Shown here: positions 32,086 through 36,179 of the stretch, one piece after another
Position numbering within the stretch: position 1 is the stretch's first letter
Layout of the letters: the number at the start of each line of letters is the position of its first letter
Assembly: GCA_015039365.1 (NCBI GenBank)
Contig: WION01000537.1
Coordinates: 1 to 36,179, forward strand
Direction of reading: 5' to 3'
DNA from: Amanita rubescens
Taxonomy: Eukaryota; Basidiomycota; Agaricomycetes; Agaricales; Amanitaceae
DNA: 36,179 nucleotides
Position numbers and translations under genes: made by a program
The notes under the pieces: model-generated
Told to the model about the DNA's origin: nothing
The model's input: only the letters and a program-made list of their open reading frames with translations
Databases searched by the model: none

Positions 32086-35083
32086 TCACAATCCAATCCA
32101 GCTGCTGCGTCCTCCAGGGTTATGCAGGCTCGTGTGCCCTATCTTAACGATATCATAACCCGCCTCTTCTATCATCAAAGAAGGCTCCCTCGATGTGCTC
32201 GCCCGAGACATGAACGAAGGTAGAGGCTCAGTAGCATCGATCAAGGGGCTTGGCGCACTCGCAGTGGGCAAAGGGCTAGACGGCATAAAGAAACCCGACA
32301 ACAGCCGTTCCGCCGCCGAAGGGGACATCGCGTTCTCAGATACCGCAGAAGGGATCGCCAGAAATGACTCTGCGTGCCATTCATACCATACTTGGCGTTC
32401 GTTCGTCAACCGCCAGATCGACACCTGGAGCTCCGATTTACTTGGCAGGTACAAAGGTTCCTACAACACGTCTCGGAATCAGTTCAACACCCTTACTGAT
32501 GACGCACTTTGAACGGGAAAAACAACGGGAACCAGCTCAGCATATTCTTTGATATCCGATCCTTGCGATGAGGGTGGATGCTTAATCCGATATTGCCGTA
32601 TAGAACCTTCCGTTCCGACACATTATAAGTTCATCTAGCACCGTAGTCAAACAATGTCTTACCGCTTCAAAGTATCCGGCCAACCCACTATAGACCTTAG
32701 TACGACGGCCCAATTTTGATGAAGTGGATTTCACTCACTGCAAGACACCAGCATGCGGTACGTAAAAATTAAGCTTCGCAGAACGCGCGTTGTGGCTGTT
32801 GGTCAAAGGTAGACCTATCAAAAGTCAGATACTCCACCACGGGAGCACCAGGGCATCTCACCCCGTGAATCAACAACAAGGTCCCGCCTCGGATGCTCAA
32901 ACTCCCAACATTCCTGAACTTGCGGTCCGCATGTACCCCTCAAACCGCCCCCATCGCCGCTCAAAATATTGACAGCGGACAACATTACGACATAAGGTGT
33001 TTCCAAAGATTTTTCGTCTTCGCCTGACCGTGCTTCGTTGTGTAACTTGGACGACGATAACGGAGCTAAATGCGCCGTGTATGAAGACGGGATAGATATA
33101 CCATCAGCTGCATCATTCGTGATTAGAAGCGAAACAAATCTGCCACTAAAAAATGAAACAAACGTTTCAAAAACCTCATAGCTCCGTCAAGGCACTCCGG
33201 ACTAAGCTCATTATCACCAAAGGAACCGAGCAGCTCGCTGACGAGTATATCGGCCAACTCTGGCACCTCGATAAACCGCATGTCACCAAACAAAATCTTG
33301 ACCTTGTCATCCCACTCTTTCTCCTGTCGCGCTTGTAACCTATTCTACTCGGTTAAGAGATGAATGCGACCCGATAGCATATACCCACGTTACAAAGGCG
33401 TTTGGATTCTTCTCGACAGCATATATGAATGCCACCCTTTGTGACCGTTCAATTGCCTTTAAGCAACGCTCTACAAGTGGACCCCTTCCAGCTCCTGCCA
33501 CGCAGCACACTCTAGGGAAAAGACGTTCGGACAGCCCTGGCAGCATATCAACAAACTTACATTCTCTCCAAAGTATCCGGCCGTTTCAAAAGGGCATGGT
33601 ACATAGCCTAGTCCGCATAAGTATCAAGCGGACAACAACAGGAAGTAACCTTGCCTCTTCGTACTGAGCATACTTTACCGGATCCTGCTCGAAAGTATGA
33701 TAGGTCGCACTTTGTAGATTGTCCATGAGTGGCTAGATATGGAGTCAAGTTTGGCCTTCGGAATAACATAGGATGGACTGACTTGAAGAGGGGCCTGCAG
33801 AAAGTCCTGATAACCCTGTGCGTAATTTTCCACCGTACCTGCCTGTTGCGCAGCCTTCATGGAAGGGCTCGTCTTTTCCAAATGCCTTATGTACTGCATA
33901 TATGCGGGTTCGCCACCTCGACTATGCAATCTGCCGCTTGCCTCGGACAATACAATAGTCGGTTTATGCTAACAGAGCTACTACTGTTAGAAAACGTCAA
34001 GTCGGACAATACAGTAGACTTGCTATCATGCTGTTTCGTATAAACATCTGTGTCGGTTTGGGCAAAACAGGGTACCCTTTTGTGTTTGCGATAAAAGTCG
34101 ACGCATGTATGTGAAGGTGTCGCACGGATTCGGCGGCCCATTTGCTTAACACGCCCAAAGTGGTGGGGAGGGGAAGACTCAGGTCGAGCACTGCAAAAAA
34201 AGTCTCAAAAACAGTAGTTGGGGCATAGGAGGCATCCTTACTCAAAGTCAAACGTGTGTTGTAATCGCATATTGATCTAATAACGTCCCACATTTCCCAT
34301 GTTGCATTCACTTCGTTTTCTGGTGCAGTCGATAAACTTTGCCTCGGGATTAAAAGCGTTGGGAGATCAGAAGGCTTGGCCTGACCGGTAGGAGGTTCCG
34401 GTATAAGCACAGAAGGACTGTAGATCGGAAGTCTGACTGAGAAGGTGAGAAAAGGTGCAGCGCTCAGACAGGAGTTGACAATGCGTGCGTATGATGCGAC
34501 ATGAGATCTGTTTCGAGGTGATGGAAGAATGATCGTTTGGATATTCAAATAGGAAGCATAAGCAATCTCCTGACGGAGTGCCTTTGTGAAAATGCGTTAA
34601 GTCAGACTCTAAAAAAGGTTTTCAAGTACGTACGATCTCGGCATCGTGACGAACCCAATCATCTTCAGCATCCAATTCTAGCCATTCCGATATCATGCCT
34701 GTGATCCCCTCCGCCTCGTCTGCACGATAAACGATCAGCTGGCCGCCTCAAAATTGGTGCCGCGACTGACCTAATCGCGTCATCGTTACTTCGTCCTTCA
34801 AAAAGGCTGGTCTTGCCCTCCATTCCTCAGTACGTCTTTCAACTACCAAGTCACGTTCATGCTCTTCCAACTCTGAAGATTGTATGCACATTTCTGTCCA
34901 TCGTTGCTTCCATTTGTGTGTTGTGATGGGCAAGCATAGCGCATTATACCCTTTAGCACGGGCTTCGGAAACGAGCTTGAGGACAGGGGTTGCGTGATAC
35001 TGCACATCAAGTGTGCTAGCAGCCTTGTCTAGGTCCTCAAGGGTGATGTATGTGGCTATTGTGGCGCCTGTGTTCCAGGACAT
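32086..35083 (-). CDS. PRMT5: Type II protein arginine methyltransferase, PRMT5 (Skb1/Hsl7)
   Basis: Fourteen exons on the minus strand give 781 residues: 35083-34771, 34719-34634, 34581-34242, 34190-34024, 33968-33783, 33732-33655, 33607-33561, 33511-33385, 33344-33164, 33107-32862, 32814-32739, 32687-32663, 32606-32508, 32460-32086. The N-terminal half is the TIM-barrel-like domain ([26 protein letters not shown]). The catalytic half has APLQPLMDNL, F378 in TFEQDP (equal to human F327, which sets symmetric dimethylation), the SAM site VAGAGRGP (410-417), YAVEKNPNA and the double-E loop [15 protein letters not shown] (E485, E494). It ends [13 protein letters not shown], as in PRMT5. A ~65-residue Ser/Pro-rich insert precedes that end. 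It methylates spliceosomal and histone proteins in nucleus and cytosol. Introns at 34023 and 33654 start with GC. Confidence 0.93.
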
Positions 35084-35466
35084 GTTAGACCTGAGATAAT
35101 ATGTGTTTGTTTGACGCGAGCCTCGGGCCCAAGCAACGCGTCAATAGGCACAAACAGCAGATGACGTATGTGATACTAATGGCCTGCTGTGTACAATGGG
35201 GCCCGCTGCGCCCTGCGCAACACAAGGAATGAAGCCGCGGCTAATCCTTACGCCTGGTCGTCGTTGGCGCTGGGCGACAGGGGAAGAAGCAGGGGGATAC
35301 CATTTATGTTAAGGGCCCTGGCAGCTTAATTACCCTGATCGAAGTAAGGTATTGATGGTTGATGATCGTGATCACAAATGACCCTTGCACTTCTGATCAT
35401 GATCAACGATACCAGATCGACAGTTGACAGGACATATCATATCCTGGCATGGGAAATACAGCCATT
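35084..35466. other. Intergenic region with TGATCA-type palindromes
   Basis: 383 bases holding the PRMT5 promoter and the 3' end of the ankyrin gene. Between 35335 and 35410 several GATC-centred inverted motifs occur close together: GATCGTGATCAC, TGATCATGATCA, and AGATCGACAGTTGAC nearby. They could be binding sites for a dimeric regulator, but this is only suggestive. Confidence 0.4.
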
Positions 35467-36179
35467 TTAACTAGTTCCCTCATCTAATCTTTGCCTCTTG
35501 GGTTGTAAACTGTCGTGCGCGGCGTCCGCGCTTTCCCCTGCGGCCAGGTCGTGTCCCTTGGCTACTCCATCCAGGACAGTCTTGCTGATAGCATCCCTGA
35601 GTTCCTGGTCTGGATCTCGACCTTCTTCTTCAGCACGCTGCATGATTCCCTGAACTGAATCTATAAGCTGAGTTGTCAACTGCTCGGATACGATTTCCTG
35701 CTGGTGCTGTGAAGGCTGTGCCGGCGGTTGGTCTGAGATGGGCTGTTGTGAGGCTGCCGTCAGAGATTGCAAGTAGCGCGCGATGTCAGGAAAGTCTTCT
35801 TGAAGGTGCTCTATAGGCTGAAAATGGAAATAATTTAATCAATAAAAAGTCTGGTTGATGAAATCCGTGGCATACCGAGATCCCATCGTTGTTGTGGCGG
35901 TCGATGACAGCTCCGCGTTCGACTAGGAATTGAGCGGTTTTTCGATGTTTTCTACTGTGTACAAGGGGGTATCTCCATCGCTGTCTGTGATGTTGACGTC
36001 TCCGCCTAGGCGGCCGGTCCAGGATAAGGTTGCGATAGTGGTCGCTGACTAACCCTTGGAGATGAGATACTGTAAAACGTGGAGCTGTGCATAGGAAGCG
36101 GCCGCATGCCTTTCTGTGAGTCAGCGGCGTCCGTGGGTAGGGATCAGGAACGCACATTGGGTGTAAATGTTGTCATCGA
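35467..36179 (-). pseudogene. Ankyrin-repeat protein (YCR051W-like), 3' part, frame broken
   Basis: The gene enters from the right edge on the minus strand. Recognisable pieces are DDN-x-YT at the very edge, HAAASYAQLHVLQYLISK, then after an intron (36053-36006) GGDVNITDSDGDTPLYTVEN, FLVERGAVIDRHNNDGIS, and after a second intron (35875-35818) PIEHLQEDFPDIARYL. A Gln/Pro-rich C-terminal tail ending QPKRQRLDEGTS follows. The layout matches the small two-to-three-repeat ankyrin proteins related to yeast YCR051W. Two single- or double-base shifts interrupt it: at the A5 tract (plus-strand T5 at 35938-35942) between TVENIE and TAQFLVE, and at the CCC run near 36157 before the first intron. Either the gene is decaying or the assembly has homopolymer errors. 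The final exon (35817-35467) is intact. Confidence 0.65.

Overview
This window reads as nuclear DNA of an Agaricomycete-type basidiomycete. The genes are dense and rich in introns of about 45-60 nt. Several families have a basidiomycete flavour: a CYP51 with FGAGKHRCIGE, a small GPI-anchored Kre9/KNH-like wall protein, an F-box-like leucine-rich protein, and plectasin-like (CS-alpha-beta) small secreted peptides. All gene models were built by hand-splicing and phase checking; nothing was searched against a database.

Left part (1-9.8 kb): the 3' end of an F-box-like gene; a tandem pair of MFS transporters, the first broken by two frameshifts and the second intact with 8 exons; a basic/acidic nuclear-type protein with a U1-like C2H2 zinc finger; and, convergent with it, a 9-exon ENV7/STK16-like kinase. 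A doubtful Ser/Pro-rich ORF lies head-to-head with the kinase.

Accessory block (about 10-19 kb): a secreted cupredoxin-fold protein with a Gln/Asn minisatellite tail and lost copper ligands; a ~0.7 kb direct segmental duplication that carries this gene's TATA promoter; two intact defensin-like peptide genes on opposite strands sharing leader and promoter homology, plus a decayed third copy; and remains of an unrecognised minus-strand gene of which one 3-exon ORF (189 aa) is still open. Gene density is low and small repeats are frequent. This is the most unusual part of the window.

Right part (19-36 kb): housekeeping genes. These are a DSS1-like mitochondrial RNB exoribonuclease, ERG11/CYP51 in the same direction just after it, a 1782-aa acidic repeat protein ending in a CaaX box, the GPI-anchored wall protein, PRMT5 (14 exons, two of its introns GC-AG), and the 3' part of an ankyrin-repeat gene that runs off the window and appears frameshifted. 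No tRNA, rRNA, CRISPR array or intact transposon was recognised. Several breaks are single-base changes in homopolymers, so sequencing error should be separated from true decay.
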